Position numbers and translations under genes: made by a program
Notes under the pieces: model-generated
Told to the model about the DNA's origin: nothing
Database searches by the model: none
The model's input: the letters and a program-made list of their open reading frames with translations, nothing else
In this document: piece after piece, positions 10,582 through 22,808 of the stretch
Layout: the number at the start of each line of letters is the position of its first letter
Position numbering within the stretch: the first letter of the stretch is position 1
Assembly: GCA_030374805.1 (NCBI GenBank)
Contig: JARGSG010000032.1
Span: forward strand, 372,001-436,000
From: Gracilaria gracilis
Lineage: Eukaryota; Rhodophyta; Florideophyceae; Gracilariales; Gracilariaceae
DNA: 64,000 nt
Reading direction: 5' to 3'

Positions 10582-13310
10582 GGCCGTTCACAACGATATT
10601 AACGGCGTTCTGCTCCTATGGCAACCACCAAAACGCGTGTGGCAAATCGAGATTGCCCGATGTGAAAGCAAGCCCCTCTGTTTACCAAGGGTAGTACTTG
10701 AAACATCGAAGCTTCTTGTTCAACAGAGTTCTATTCACTTGAGAATGGTGATGGGAAGGACCTTCCAGAAGGCCTTGTCCAATTACCGGTGATGTTAACG
10801 CAATACACTGAAGCGGGACATCAGCCATGATGAATGTAGAAAATCGTATTCTTGCAACTTCAGCTGTGCTCGAGCTGCTCGATAGGCAAGCTGCTTAACA
10901 CTTTGGATGCAGACAAAACGTTTTTACTCTCTGAACCTAGTGAGTTTTGGGGCAAGGTTATTGGTTTTTGTTTATATCTCTTGACCATACCCTGATGCAG
11001 GATCGGACGAGATAATGTCTTATTCTTACCGGACAAATATGATCATGTTAATGATCTCCTTCTGCGATTATGACGTGAGCCGAGGGAGATCTTCGGCCTT
11101 TGATTGCTACGTTTCAATGCAGTACTTGAAGACAGCTTCGGTTTGGCCATCTGCATCGGCACATGCTCGCTCCTGAACGTTAGACCATCTTCTCAAACTT
11201 CATATCCAGACCGGTTTCCCTGTAGCTCCAGAAACTCAATATGCACGAGGACAACAAGATCTTAGCGATCTGTGGCAAAATTGGGTTAAGGAGACTACCG
11301 ATCTATGTAAGGTCAAAGCGTTTAGGGGTGCGGATCTTTCCCATGAACAGGTACACGCCGGACTGATGCAATGTCGTTACAAAATTGTCAAATTCGTCGA
11401 AGACTTCAACACGAACGTTATGAACAAACATCAGCTCGTCCCTTTCCAGTGGTGCAGTGACGGCACGAACACGACCCATAATCCGACTGAGCGGGAGCTC
11501 GCCCAGAGTAAGTACTGGGTGTTTGGGTATCGTATTGGTCCAGACTCCGCTGAGCACAAGGTCAGTGTCATCTGCCATCTTGATACGGTTCCGGCATCTA
11601 ATGGTGAAGGGTGGACCTCAGCCCGGGGCCCGTTTTTACCAGAAGTGCAGACAAGGAACTATCCCGAAGGTACGGTTACGCCTCAAGATTTTATAGTTGG
11701 CAGGGGTTGTGTCGATGACAAGGGAACGCCCGTTTCAGCTTTCTTCATGCTCCGTGCCCTCGCTCAGACCTACGACACTGCAGATCCAAATCCGTTTGAG
11801 AAAACACAGATGAAGATCATATTTGGCACGTCTGAAGAGTGGGATATGTCTACTCCTGTGTATATGAAGGACCCTGGTGCGAGGCGACCAGGCTTTGGTG
11901 TTGTCTACGATGCCATGTGGATTGTTCGAGCTGAAAAGGGGTGTGACCGACCAGTTTTTGACATCAGTAGTATGGAAGTATCTGCTGATGTATCGCTATA
12001 CGCTTCCCCAATTTACATATCTCCGAACAACCCCTGCAATACCATTCCGGACTGGGCGAAGGTTGAAGTGAACGGTTAGCCAGCAGCACTTGCTGACTTT
12101 CACGAAAAAGTACTGGGCATGTTTGGCACCTTTGCTTTCGATCATCCGGAGTAGAGCAGAGGTGAACGAGATGTGGACGCTGAGACTGACGCAAGCGGGA
12201 CAATCATGAAGGTGATTCTGAACATCAATGTGAAAGGCGCTCAACATGGATTCGCACCTCACCAGAATCGCATTGAGGGCTGGAATCCGTTGGTTTCTCT
12301 CGCAAACTTTGTTGCCGGCCTGCGTGATGAAGGTACTTTAAGAGTAAACTCAGTAACTTCAATGGTGAAATTTATCCAGTGGACATAGGGGAAGTACGCA
12401 TTTGGGGAGAAACATGAGTCACTGTACAAGTACGACGATGTGTTCCAGAAGGACAATGGCACAACGTATGGGGTGACAGAGAGCACAATGAAAGAGGGAT
12501 CTATCAAGCTGGATATCGACATCAGGTATGCCTTGCCGCATATAGTGAGGCTTGGGATGGATATACCCAAGGCGAATTAGATGGTGACAGTGACTTCAAT
12601 AACGTGTTCACGGATTTGTTGGATGTTTTCCACAAGTCGCACCCGCAACTGGGCAATGCATCATTTAGCACGAAGACGATCTTTGGACCAGATACTCGGG
12701 TGCCAGATACACGAAAGCTACCCCAAAGCTGAGAGAGTGTTCGAAAAGGTGATGCAGATGCCTCCTCCTCGCTTGGCTATTGGAGGGGGTACAGACGCGA
12801 AAAAAAGTCTTTCTTTGCTTGCGATGGGCCCGTTATTTGATACGAAAATGGGCTCGCCGATCAATTACCACAGTGTATCTGAGGGAGCGCCTATGATTGA
12901 TATGAAAAAAAGTACGCAGATTATCTATAACCTATTTGAATCAGAGTTACCGAACCCCAGCGACGCTGCGTTGGATAAGACGGCCAGGTTGAAGAAGGAC
13001 GCAAGGGCGCTCGCCGCTTTGAAGAATATCACAACCAGAGGCCATAAGTATTGTTGTGCGCGCTAACTATGCCTTCTTAATTTCGAAGATGACGACGACA
13101 TGCTTTGCTTCAAGTGAACAACCGTGTTCATAACGTGTTTGATAAAGCTTGCTAAGGTAAGAGTACTGCCCCTGTATCTATACACACGGTACATTAAATT
13201 ACCTTCGGTACATGAAGGGCACAGACAACAACATCTTACCGAAGGTAACGGTAACCTTTACCGCTGTACATATACATCAACTATTGACGTCAAGACATAC
13301 GGAACTCTTC
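10582..13310 (+). repeat. Block 1 of a large inverted duplication
   Basis: This ~2.7 kb matches the reverse complement of 51827-54527 plus 46852-46888 along its whole length, including non-coding flanks on both sides of the M20 pseudogene. Similarity starts near 'acggcgttctg' (10602; partner near 54507) and ends at 'ggaactctt' (13309; partner 46852). In the partner block a copia element (46889-51826) splits the homology. Confidence 0.85.
11177..13066 (+). pseudogene. M20-family dipeptidase (PepV-like), copy 1
   Basis: The frame encodes a metallopeptidase of clan MH. Visible landmarks: CHLDTVPAS (zinc-ligand His and Asp), GRGCVDDKGTPVSAF (bridging Asp of the G-R-G-x-x-DDKG motif), FGTSEEWD (catalytic and ligand Glu pair), KGAQHGFAPHQN in the dimerisation/lid domain, and LAIGGGTDAK with the C-terminal metal-site region. 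The order and length (~600 codons) fit PepV-type dipeptidases. Stops break it: TGA at 11174-11176 (the second copy has GGA here), TAG at 12077-12079 (the second copy has AAG), TAG near 12154 and near 12388. Frames shift near 12575. The start is not defined; an ancestral N-terminal part lies further upstream. Not functional as read. Confidence 0.85.
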
Positions 13311-14209
13311 ATTTTTCGTCGATATCGTCTGCATCCCAACAGTAAGCATGTTTGGTTCGAAACATCAATAACTGTGGAAGGGTCTTGCGGTCAGGGGTCT
13401 TGGCGCCAAGGGTCTGGAAGCACAGCCTGGAAGGCTTCTTCGGAGGAAGTCTCTCATCATTCCCCCTCACAGTTCGTTCGTTGATACTCGGCGAGCAGGA
13501 CGTCGTCTGTACCACGAGCGGCGCCAGAAAGATGCACGAAGATGGTCTCATAATTATATTTAGCTTATACTGTATTATAAGTTATGCTTGCATTCATCTC
13601 TCCTTGTAATTTTGATAACTACTAGCTTAAGCTTAAGCTTAAGCTATTCTGTTGCCATTAGTATTAGCCCCAAGGTTAGATCTCAAAGGTCTTTTCGTTT
13701 GCGTAAGCGTTTCATTGACGATAATATTCGCTTGTGCGTCCCTTGAGTTCATCGGCAGAGGGATGGGGGTACGAAGGTACACGGTGAAAAGGCGTTCTGC
13801 ACGTAAAACGTTGTGAGGTGATAGAAATGTCGGCAACATCCCCCTCGGCTAATCCTTATTTCATCAAAGACACCAGACAAAGACGACCAGCCACACCTAA
13901 AAACGATTTCCGTTCCCGACGCCAAACCTCCGAGGAAACCATGATCAGATGAATGTCTCCGTTGGAACTCTAGCCGAGCAGAGGAATTGAGGGAAACGGC
14001 AGTACGATTCTTCGGATGACAGATTCGTAGCCCGCTGCGTGCGTGCAGTCCCTCGCTATTACTATCAAGTACATCCTTTAATAATATTACAATGATATTC
14101 CAGTCTCCTTGGCACTATACTACCCGCAGCATAAATAGTCGCTGTCGCATTTAAAGCAGGAAAAACGTTTCCACTCTCTTCCAAATCATTTTCATGGCCT
14201 CAAGCACAA
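13311..14209. other. No gene seen
   Basis: Contains a TAAGCT-type microsatellite (13624-13645) and only short unassigned frames. Confidence 0.35.
13624..13645. repeat. Microsatellite, AGCTTA unit
   Basis: About three and a half perfect copies of agctta in tandem; the array is self-complementary. Confidence 0.8.
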
Positions 14210-14803
14210 CTACCTAGACAAGAAGCAGAGTTTCAGGAAACCCACACCTGCCCCAATACGGCAAATCGCAATGTCAACGAGTATCGCAATTAAGCCGACC
14301 CACTTATTGACGGCGTCCGCACTAAATGATTGGACAAGAATCTCTCCATTGGGAATTGGACAAAACGTGCAAAAACGAACATTGTCGATTATGACATTCC
14401 CGTAAAGCTCGCCTGGGCCCGGTAGTGGTATGTATCCGCAGTTTTCAAACGCCGTCATTGTTGGGAACGGAAAGCTTACTGGCTCTGACAGTTTGCAGGT
14501 AAAAGGCTGATCGCTCATCTGGTTCTGAACAAGTCCCGCCAAGTAGTGGAGCAACGGATTGACCCAAGTACTCCATCGCCAACACACAGGTAACTGCTGT
14601 TTTCAAATGAAGGAGCCGGACAACACACTGAATACGGACGTCACAGAATTCACTATAGTCGCCCCGAGTGCTTGATCCGGCGTGATAATCACGCGTATTC
14701 TACAGACCCCGAGAAAATCCTTGACGCCATACAAGCCGCACTTGCCCCCGCCGCGCCAGACATTTTTCTCTGCAAGTTGGGACTTTTCTAGTTGTTCAAG
14801 CAC
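14210..14803 (-). pseudogene. ABC transporter, ABCG type, C-terminal fragment
   Basis: A single minus-strand frame with one TGA (14608-14610) reads ITPDQALGATIVNSVTSVFS-VLSGSFI, then WSTWVNPLLHYLAGLVQNQM, then FTCKL, then CPIPNGEILVQSF-NKWVGLIAIL. This is the layout of the last part of an ABCG/PDR half-transporter membrane domain: a TM helix ending in a small GF-like motif, W-x-x-W-x-NPL-x-Y, an extracellular Cys loop, G-E-x-(V/L)L, then a Trp and the final TM helix. No ATP-binding domain is found nearby. The upstream sequence loses similarity near 14700, and TE1 begins just beyond. It is a truncated relic, perhaps cut off by the transposon. Confidence 0.5.
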
Positions 14804-14929
14804 TAATTTTTCTCAGAAGCAAATTTGATTTGCAGTAAGAACCCACTGCAGTTTGTCCCAACAGATGATGGGATTACACTGGTCTTTCTTAACTCACCTG
14901 AAAGAAACGCCGTTGGTGACACAGAAAAT

Positions 14930-16006
14930 GCGTTAGTCGGTTTGCGAGACCGACTGAGCACCTTCCCGCCTACGTCTATCTGCACCAATCGATTGCTCGG
15001 TCACTAAAATGAGTTGACGATTCCCAATTCCGTCATTTTGGAACTGAAATACTTTCTATTACTTCAAGCTCCGACAGTTTTTCTGCATTATACACATGAA
15101 AACTCCTACGAATGTGGTAAATGTCAGACACCGTATGAACGTGATAAAGACCTTGGCATGATACAGAGCAAATTCACTCAAACTACTCTCTCTGCTTCCT
15201 ACCTGTGTAACAAAAACAGGTGGGCTGTTGGTGCTCGCCGACTCCGGCCCGTTCGAAAGGCGTGGCGCTTTGATTTGCTTGGGCTCTTTACCGTTCGATG
15301 CGGACCCTCTAGCAGATTTATCGTTTCCTTTGTGCTGATATCGGCTAATTGCGTTCTGATTATCTCTATCATGGTTTCCAGCACGGTATCGACGGACCTT
15401 GTCTACATTTTTTTGCCGCTTGTCTATCTGAAGCTGAGTGCCTCTACAGTAGGTTATATGCGCAGTTCTGGGTAGAATGAATCGCGTGCGATCACATCTG
15501 GAGCTTTCTGCGCAAGGGTCACAATCTTTCAAGAACACGTAATGTACCTGCCCATTGAAAACTCTCCTTTCTGGAGAGTCTCGAGTTTCCATATATACCA
15601 TCACCTTGATATTAGAGAGAATCAGTTCTCCTATGATCCTCGGAGCATTTTCATCATCCACTTCTATTCTAAATTGACCCGACACAAAAGCAGTGTTTGC
15701 AGCACTCGCTAGTCTACCTGGATTCTTACTGTGAGAGACACAAACAATACAAACGACGCAGCCATCACCGCCACAGCTGGGAGCATTTTCTCTTATCATC
15801 GAATGTGGCAGTGGTTTGCCGCAAATGACATGCATGGGTTCTTTGCAGAGCAGACAGTGATGATTCGGATCAGAACCAATAACACCGTTCCCCACCCGAC
15901 ACTTACCCCTTTCCTTTTCAATGCAATTATATGTTGGTAGCATTTCTGGGAGTTCTTTTAGAAGATTTTTGGAAACAGCTGGGAAGTCTCGTATGAATAA
16001 TAACAT
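14930..16006 (-). pseudogene. Cys/His-rich basic protein of TE1
   Basis: Homologous to the TE3 protein at 44372-45307. Shared blocks: GKCRVGNGVIGSDPNHHCL with a following C-x4-H-x2-CG, then GCVVCIVC, then CAESSRCDRT-ILPRTAH, then NVDKVRRYRAGNHDRDNQNA, a strongly basic stretch. The N-terminal C-x6-C ... HHC-x2-C-x4-H-x3-C pattern looks like a zinc-binding treble-clef or PHD/RING-like finger, but I assign no family. The main open frame (to 15059) diverges from TE3 after about residue 255. A shifted frame resumes the homology (CQGLYHVHTVSDIY, then HVYNAEKL, then GNRQLILV) down to about 14930, so a frameshift is present. It may be a DNA-binding partner of the transposase. Confidence 0.6.
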
Positions 16007-17547
16007 GCCCGTCTACGTCCATATATGTGTTTACCGACACACAATGAAAATTTGTCCCCTCACCACAATTTTATTATCCAATTACATTCTTTCATCCGCG
16101 TAACCTCAGCTCTCCAATTACGTTCTCTCATTCGCGTAACCTTCAGACCGAAATCAAGAAATCAATTCTTGCAATATCGGCCAAGGCGATGCTTCGTATC
16201 CGAGGTTCAAATGGTTTACAAAACCCAAGGATGTTCGGTGGCACTACTACGGATGAGAAGACAAAGCATATCGAACTAGAATGCATGTGGATTGGCTTAA
16301 CAGACAGGTTAAACCATAGGGGCATAACGCCGGGCTCACTATTGTGTTCGTTCCGCCACCCCGTTCAAAGCAGCCCCGATGGACACTCTGCCCTCCGCCG
16401 AGATCTCTGCGTTGAGCTCGTGCAATGAAGAGAACCGCCGCGCGCATATGGGGCAAACGTAAGACTTTTCACTGTTAGTGCTATGGTCTCGTCGTTTTGA
16501 TCACCTCCCGTGCCTTTAACTTCTCTTTATTACTGTTTTGCGATACCACAAGTCCACTTTGCGTGCTTTTCATGTTCTTCTTTCTCTTGCATATCATTCC
16601 AACGTATATCCCGTGTAATATCTTTCGTGTTTAAGGACTTTCAACGCTCACGTTGGTATGAACGACATTTTTCCAGTGCTGTTTGGGTTTAACAATCTTT
16701 GCTTACGTTCTCACAGCGATTGCGGCGGCCGACCGCGTGTTGGACTTAAGAGAGCCGCATGGGAAGCAAATTGGGGCCCCCCTTCTTTGGTGGCCCTCGA
16801 CAGAGTGAACTCATCACCTAAATCCATGAAGCAGGTCTGGAAGCATGGTAGCTTGCCAGTTGCCAAACCATAGCGATGCAAGCCGTCTGTTTTGCAGCAC
16901 AGGTAAGGTTTGTTTTTCTTAGGGACATTATTCTCGTTTAACTCTATCTCACACTCCTAGGTGAAGTGCTTTGCAACAGAATGGATCTCTACTTGCGTGA
17001 TCGCTACCTTTCTCCTGCAACATGTTTTGATGAGACTTTGAGGGGTCTTTTTCATCTAAATGTCGTGAAATATCTGGCATTGTTGATCACCATGGCTGAA
17101 ATGGACAATGTTCTCATGATTTGATTAGGCTTAAGAACAAGACTTATACCATTCCAATATAGAAAATCGACAAGCGCCAGCTGGAGTTGCTCAACTATTA
17201 TCGCAGCGATACAGAGAGAAGAACAGAGAGTCATCACCTGTACTAATTCACTGCCTGAAACTATACAGATCCCCGCTTCGCTTTTTCCAGCCAAAATGAA
17301 AACCCAGGCTCTTATTGACTGGGGTGCATAGAAGAGATGATACTAGTTGTAATTTTGGAGTGTGGGTCGAAGATGTGCTCTGTTTCATTCTGTGATATGA
17401 TTGAAATTGTTCTGGTCAAGACATTCAAGAACGTAACTTATCATTCAGCCTTTCGACCAAGGACTACACCATGACCGTTATTAGTACTTGAGTTGAACAT
17501 GATGAAATTCAAAGCCAAATCGGAGCTCACAATTTCTTTGTTACTCC
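16007..17547. other. TE1 internal spacer
   Basis: Lies between the transposase and the Cys/His-rich gene. Only short frames, none conserved with the corresponding spacer of TE3 as far as I can see. Confidence 0.35.
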
Positions 17548-20500
17548 CTAGACGGTGAGAGGTTTCCAGGTCAATCCTCTTTCTCGTTCTGGATCGAGAT
17601 AATAACGCCTGCTTGATATGTCTAAATACCCTACGACACGCTGGATGCAATGTGCAACTTCAGTGCTGACGATAGTCCGTTTGAGATGTTTCGCAAACAA
17701 AATGTCTAGCTTCTCGTCATATACGTAACCATACTGCCAGCGTATATCGACAGAGACCGTTCTCAATTGCTGCACTTTTCCCTGTATTTCAATTTCGAGA
17801 TGAACCTCGATGATCTTCATCACGTCGCCGGAGTACAAATCCTTTTTCGACCTCTCTTCGCTTCTCGTCTTGTGTGATGATTCGGAATGATTGACGACAT
17901 CTTCAGTAGTAGACCGAACAAATTCAGCTGCGATAAAAAACTTTTGTCGAGCAGTTTGCTGCCTCGCTGCTCTGGCTTTGTAAGTATCCGTTGTCTCTAT
18001 AGAAACCGTATTTCCGGCTCTTGTTATTGAAGCTGACCTATATTGCCGCTCCCTAAAAATCAAGAAGTTTCGTTCAATATCAGGAAACATCGACGTTACG
18101 AATCGAGCTACTCTGGCTTCTTGAGCTTTTGGTAGTTGACATGCGCTTCCTGAGCCATGGAATTCTACAAGCACGTCGCGTTCATAGCGGGTTTCATTCT
18201 TTGCAGAACTGCCTTCACCTTTTGAATTCAATGTCATGCTGGACTCAATAGCAGTTCTTGGGGCTGTCCCATCTTTCAGTATCCGGTGACAAAATAGCTT
18301 GTGGTTTCTGTGAAAGAGATGAGAGCAGATGTTTCTTTTAGCATGTATCCGCCTCCCCATTTCGCCGCGAAATCTTTTGATGAGAAACTGCGACGTGATT
18401 GGAAGCGAGCCAAACTCTCTAAGCAGCTCAGGGAGGTATAGGATTGCGTGGGTTGAGAGAGTAAGACAATTTGCGTCGGATTCGGATCTGTGGAACATTT
18501 TTGCGAATCGAATGTGCAGTTCTTCAACTACCGATGTCATGTTTCCCACAGTCTGCGGTCCACAGTCGTACGCAAATGATATGGAGACTAGACTAGACGT
18601 CATCCTCCATATGGTCAGCATTTCATGGCCAACCCTAAACCTATGAAAGAAAGGAAGCATGTACAGCTCTGCCGTCTTCTTTAGGTCTTCTGCCTTGTAT
18701 TTACCCAATCCACCGATATTCATTGGTGAGCGTCCCCAACACACTGGGATCCCACATGAAGACGATTTCATGGAATCATCAATGCTTTGTATAGTTTTAG
18801 CTGGAATGCGGTACTACGGCAACTTCAGAAGTCTTTCATGGTTATGATGTACTCCAAACATTAACTTTAGAAGGTGTTTCGTCCATCCTAGCAGGACGAG
18901 ATGCATGAAGTCGTATGGAAATGCGTACTTCACATCAACGGAAAGTGTTCTCAAACAACGGTTTGATTTGATTGCCGTGCCCTTTATCAAATTTCTTCTA
19001 ACCATATTTGAGGTAGAGGCAACGGATAGTCTCCTCTAGGTGTCTTTTATTTCTGTTCTGAACCATGTCTCACCGCATTCCATGTTGACCACATCTTCAG
19101 TTCTGTAAGGCGACTTTTTCTTCAACACGCTGTCCCAAATGCTCTTGGGAGTGTTCAGAATAGCATATGAGCACTTCAGATCTTTTACATACTGCTTCTT
19201 CTTGAGACAGAATCTACAGAAAACTGTGCCAGTGTGTCCCACATATCCTAACACCTTTGAAGCCGGTGGCCAGTCAGCGGTGAAGAACAGGACAAACGCC
19301 CTAAGGGTTCGAGTTCTTTGTCGTCACACACCACTGGCACTCCTCCTTCCAGATGCTTAAGGTATTTCACAATCATATGTACAAAAGTATCGAAGTACTG
19401 TGATGAGTGAGAACCAGGAACAATGGCAAGAATGAGAGCGTTCGTGGCCCGAGATGTCTCCTAGGGGTTGAAGTTCAAAATCGTAGACACAATCGGCCAT
19501 GTAGAAACAGGTTCCCCCTTTCGGGTTTTGGAGCACTCGAATCCGTCAGTAGAAATCGTGAGGAACACATATATCTCGTCTGAATCTGCAGTCCAGCGCG
19601 TCATCTTTTCGATAAATCTTCTCTTGAACATCTACCCATGAAAGGAATCCTGATGGTCTGTCTCATCGCTAGGATCGACACGTGCGGTTTTGGCACGAGA
19701 ACAACGTTGTAAGATTTCTCCGAAAGACCTTGGAGCGATGCACAGTGCTTTTAGAGCAACGTAAGGTTTCATGTACCAATATGTTGTGCTTTGTGGGCCT
19801 GTTAATTGCCTTGAACACACCGGACACTCCGATGAATCTTTCAATCTTCCAGTTGATACCGCATGACCCTCCGGACATATTTCCAAGCTTGATTTGATAC
19901 CCAACGAATGCCGTGTGGCGTATGCGGCTAAGCTTCTGTAAGAAACCCTGGCATTCACTGGTTCAACAGCGAGGAGTTTTTAAATTGTTCGTTGTGTTGT
20001 GTTTGAAATCTCTGCTATGTATAAGAAAGCACTCAGTCTTCGAAACTCCTGGGCAGTAGGGTCTAGTTCTTGCTCCCTTTCTCTACAATAATAGGACTAG
20101 AAGGAGGCAATGATAGAGCTTTCCTCTACATCTGAACCATTAATGCTGCTGCTCTTCAGGATGCTACTAGCCTCACTTTTGGATCGAAGTGCCCACACAG
20201 TTGTACCTACTTTCTCCAGGTCATCAGATTCGCAGGCGATTTCTACATCTTGATCCAAGAGCACCGGTTCTTCTCGTGCATATTCTTGTTGAGTGTACTC
20301 TTCAGACAGCTCTTGTTGAGCCAAAGTACTGAAACGCTCAGGAGTGGATTCGTCGTGGCGATAGTGAACTCCAGCATCGTTATGAAGCTATCTTTCCTCA
20401 ACAGGGTCTCTATTCTGAGCGCCAGATTCGGTGACATGATTGTTTCCAATCTCCCATCTGCATCGTCTTTTCTGGCAGGGAGAATGCAACAATTCCTCTT

Positions 20501-20612
20501 CAACATTCTCAAGTTTCTCTGCATTCGAATTGAAGATTGAAGTCGAGTTCTCGTTGGGTACCTCCCATCTCTTTATACGCTTCCTTGTTAAAGAATTTAA
20601 GTCCCCATTCAT
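17548..20612 (-). pseudogene. Tnp2-like transposase of TE1
   Basis: In order: a N-terminal basic motif (RKRIKRWE and QKRRCRWE, 20.4-20.6 kb); an acidic segment; a zinc-ribbon-like CPEGHAVSTGRLKDSSECPVC region (~19.8 kb); FTADWPPASKVLGYVGHTGT with VFCRFC (the family DxPA...H...CxxC motif); FPYDFMHLVLLGWTKHLLKL (family F-P-x-D-x-MH-x-(V/L)); and a DUF4218-like part (STHAILYLPELLREFGSLPI, SQFLIKRFRGEMGRR). The C-terminal 407-codon frame (17548-18771) is intact; the N-terminal two thirds is broken by stops and frameshifts (for example near 18.8, 19.25 and 19.6 kb). It matches the TE3 copy along its whole length. Role: transposon excision and integration. Dead as read. Confidence 0.75.
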
Positions 20613-21542
20613 TTATATATCGTGCTCCAAATGCGATGAGAGAGATTTCACTTCCGAATCGTTGGAAAACCTTTTGTACTTGTGGATTAGAGTGACAACA
20701 AAGCTAGCTGAAATGGCTCTGCTCGTCTTTGTTCGTGATCAGTGAAAGTTTTTAGCTCACTTTTGAAACGAATATTCTACCAGGCCATTCAGGAAATTTG
20801 GTTACTAATGAAGCGATATTTTTGGAAGCAATAAGAAGATCTTCCAAGCCCTTGATACGACGTGATCTGTTGATGATCAATATTGTTCTACTTGATACAA
20901 AGTTGACGCGCTCTTCATGTTTCTCTGTCTTTCACTTGAAAACGCTTTTGCTTGAACATGAGAAACCGCCGACGCAGTTCCATGTCGATAACAACACGGT
21001 ACAAATATAAGTCGTTCAAAGCTCCCGACAGGCTTGACATGAACTGCTCACCACGACCTGTGACGCCCTGGGTACAAAAAACGCACTCACTCATTTCTCA
21101 GTTACGGTGCACCTTCTTTTTTACCGTTTTTCACAGCTCTGTGCCACCGTACAGGAGCTGGTGTTCATTAATTCGAGTCAACGTCAATGTGAATGGATGC
21201 AATCTACCTCTCTCCGGAATCTCACGCCATCTCAACAGCGTTCCATGCATTCCTATTCTCTCCTATCTTCTGAAACGGTAAGAGACTATTTATATCTCAG
21301 CATCTACCACTGTCAGTTTCCTCAGAATCGAACCTAAGTTCTGACTTCAAACATCTACTTGCGAAATATGCCCTCAGATTTCTATAAATTTCTGTCTCTC
21401 ACTCTCAGAAGTTGCACCATTGACTTCGAAGTATGTCACAACGGATTTTGTCCTTCGTTCCGGAATGTAGAATCCCTAACCGCTATTCATTTCTTTCTCG
21501 CCTCCCTACTTACCTAATGCATTTCAGATTGTTACGGATACA
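20613..21542. other. Divergent intergenic region of TE1
   Basis: Separates the minus-strand transposase from the plus-strand accessory gene, so it should have held both promoters. No motif stands out. The short frames are unassigned. Confidence 0.35.
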
Positions 21543-22808
21543 ATGAGCTCTCGAATATTGCATGGGGTGACGGTAGACAGCCAGACGTCTCTGCTCCACG
21601 AGAGCATCGTCAACCATTTTCGTGTTCAGTCACCTGAAGTTGCAATAAACTCTAATGGCGTTCCTCCCGCCGCATACAATCAAAAAATGAAGGATTCTGA
21701 CTGACCAGGAGTACCCACTGGAGCAGCACTTTCAGCACGGTTGATATTCAACTGCCTTTGTCGCGAAAACATGAGCTCCGGGGCCCCGTCCAGCAAAGAC
21801 TTTCCAATCTACACCGAGATGGCCAATGCCGCGAAGAATCTCATCAGGCTTTACCTTTATCAAAAGATGGAACTTAGACGCGGAGAGCGAACCTATACTT
21901 CGATCAAGATTGAGTGTGCTTCTCAGTTATCTCATCTTAAGAGGAAGGTTGTAGAGACTTTTCCCGTTCTTGGTGCTGCTCAGAACCTCTGGATTGTTAC
22001 CGATTTCATCAAGGAGGCTATGCAAAGAGATAGAAAGTCGAAGGTGGAATCCTCGAAGAGAGAGTCGAAGAAAGGAAACGGAGGTGGAACCAGCGCTCGC
22101 TCCATGGAGTGTCAAGATCAGCAGTTGAACGAAGGAAGGATGCCTGCTGAAGGCACTGTCGTTGGGCCTGGGAATAAAACAGATAGGGTTTTAGGTGATG
22201 GACAGAGTTTCGTTGCAAACCCGGGTGGGAGCAGGAGGGCAGATGTGCATACGCAACGGAGAGCATTCATGAGCAACACGGAAGAGATGAATTTGCACCG
22301 TTCAATTCAAGTGCGTTGTGGCCTTGAGCAACCTATGCAAAAAACTGAGCAGCATGTCAATATTGGGGAGGATGAGGTCCTTGAGAATAACGGACCCATC
22401 GAAAGCGGAGGCAAAAGAACTCGAACGCGAGTAGTAGGTGGAAGATCATCGCTTAAGCGGACCTACTCCCATTCCGAAGATGCAGAGCACGACAGTGTAG
22501 AAGCCGACCAGTCACATAGGACAATTCTATCAATGAAAGGAAAGAAGCGTAGGAACAACTTTGCTGCTCATGAACGATCAAGAGGTCAACGATGTCGGAA
22601 CAATGATGATGTTGAAATATCAGGCGACAGTTACTCTTCTGAGAGCTGTGAGTCCTCTGCAAACAACTACACAACACCGTCACATACGAAAAATTCTTGC
22701 AATAGAACCAAAAGTTTTGGTCAAGGAGGAGATGCCCAAGGGTCCGAAGGGAATCATTCCTGGGTTAGAGGTTCCAGCTACCGTCCACCGCGTTCTACGA
22801 ACCGCTGA
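21543..22808 (+). pseudogene. Accessory protein of TE1 (conserved, unnamed)
   Basis: One frame from an ATG at 21543 to 22808, ~421 codons, with a single TGA at 21702-21704. The TE3 copy reads through at that position (MKPNDRPGYPTG against MKDSD-stop-PGVPTG), so homology spans the stop. The conserved core is FPIYTEMANAAKNLIR, then LRRGERTYTSIKIECA, then LKRKVVETFPVLGAAQNLW, then IKEAMQRDRKS; TE3 has the matching LYIELANDVKNIIR, RGSHTYSSIRVKFA, LVAKYPILAAAQSYW and IKETMQRDRKR. The C-terminal half is basic and Ser/Asn-rich with GKRTRTR and KGKKRRNN clusters, suggesting nuclear location and DNA binding. I recognise no known family. If translation restarts at 21771, a 345-codon intact product remains. 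Confidence 0.65.

Larger units (their letters stand above)
14930..22808 (-). mobile_element. Tnp2-type DNA transposon TE1 (CACTA/EnSpm-like), decayed
   Basis: Three genes with the same order and orientation as TE3. On the minus strand, the transposase (20612 to 17548) is followed by a Cys/His-rich basic protein (16006 to ~14930). Divergently on the plus strand sits the accessory protein (21543-22808). The coordinates cover the coding part only; the terminal inverted repeats were not found by eye. The ABCG relic at 14803 limits how far it can extend on that side. Confidence 0.7.

Noticed and set aside
14930..22808. Terminal inverted repeats for TE1 and TE3
   Set aside because: I looked at the flanks of both elements and found no convincing matching termini, so coding limits are given instead.
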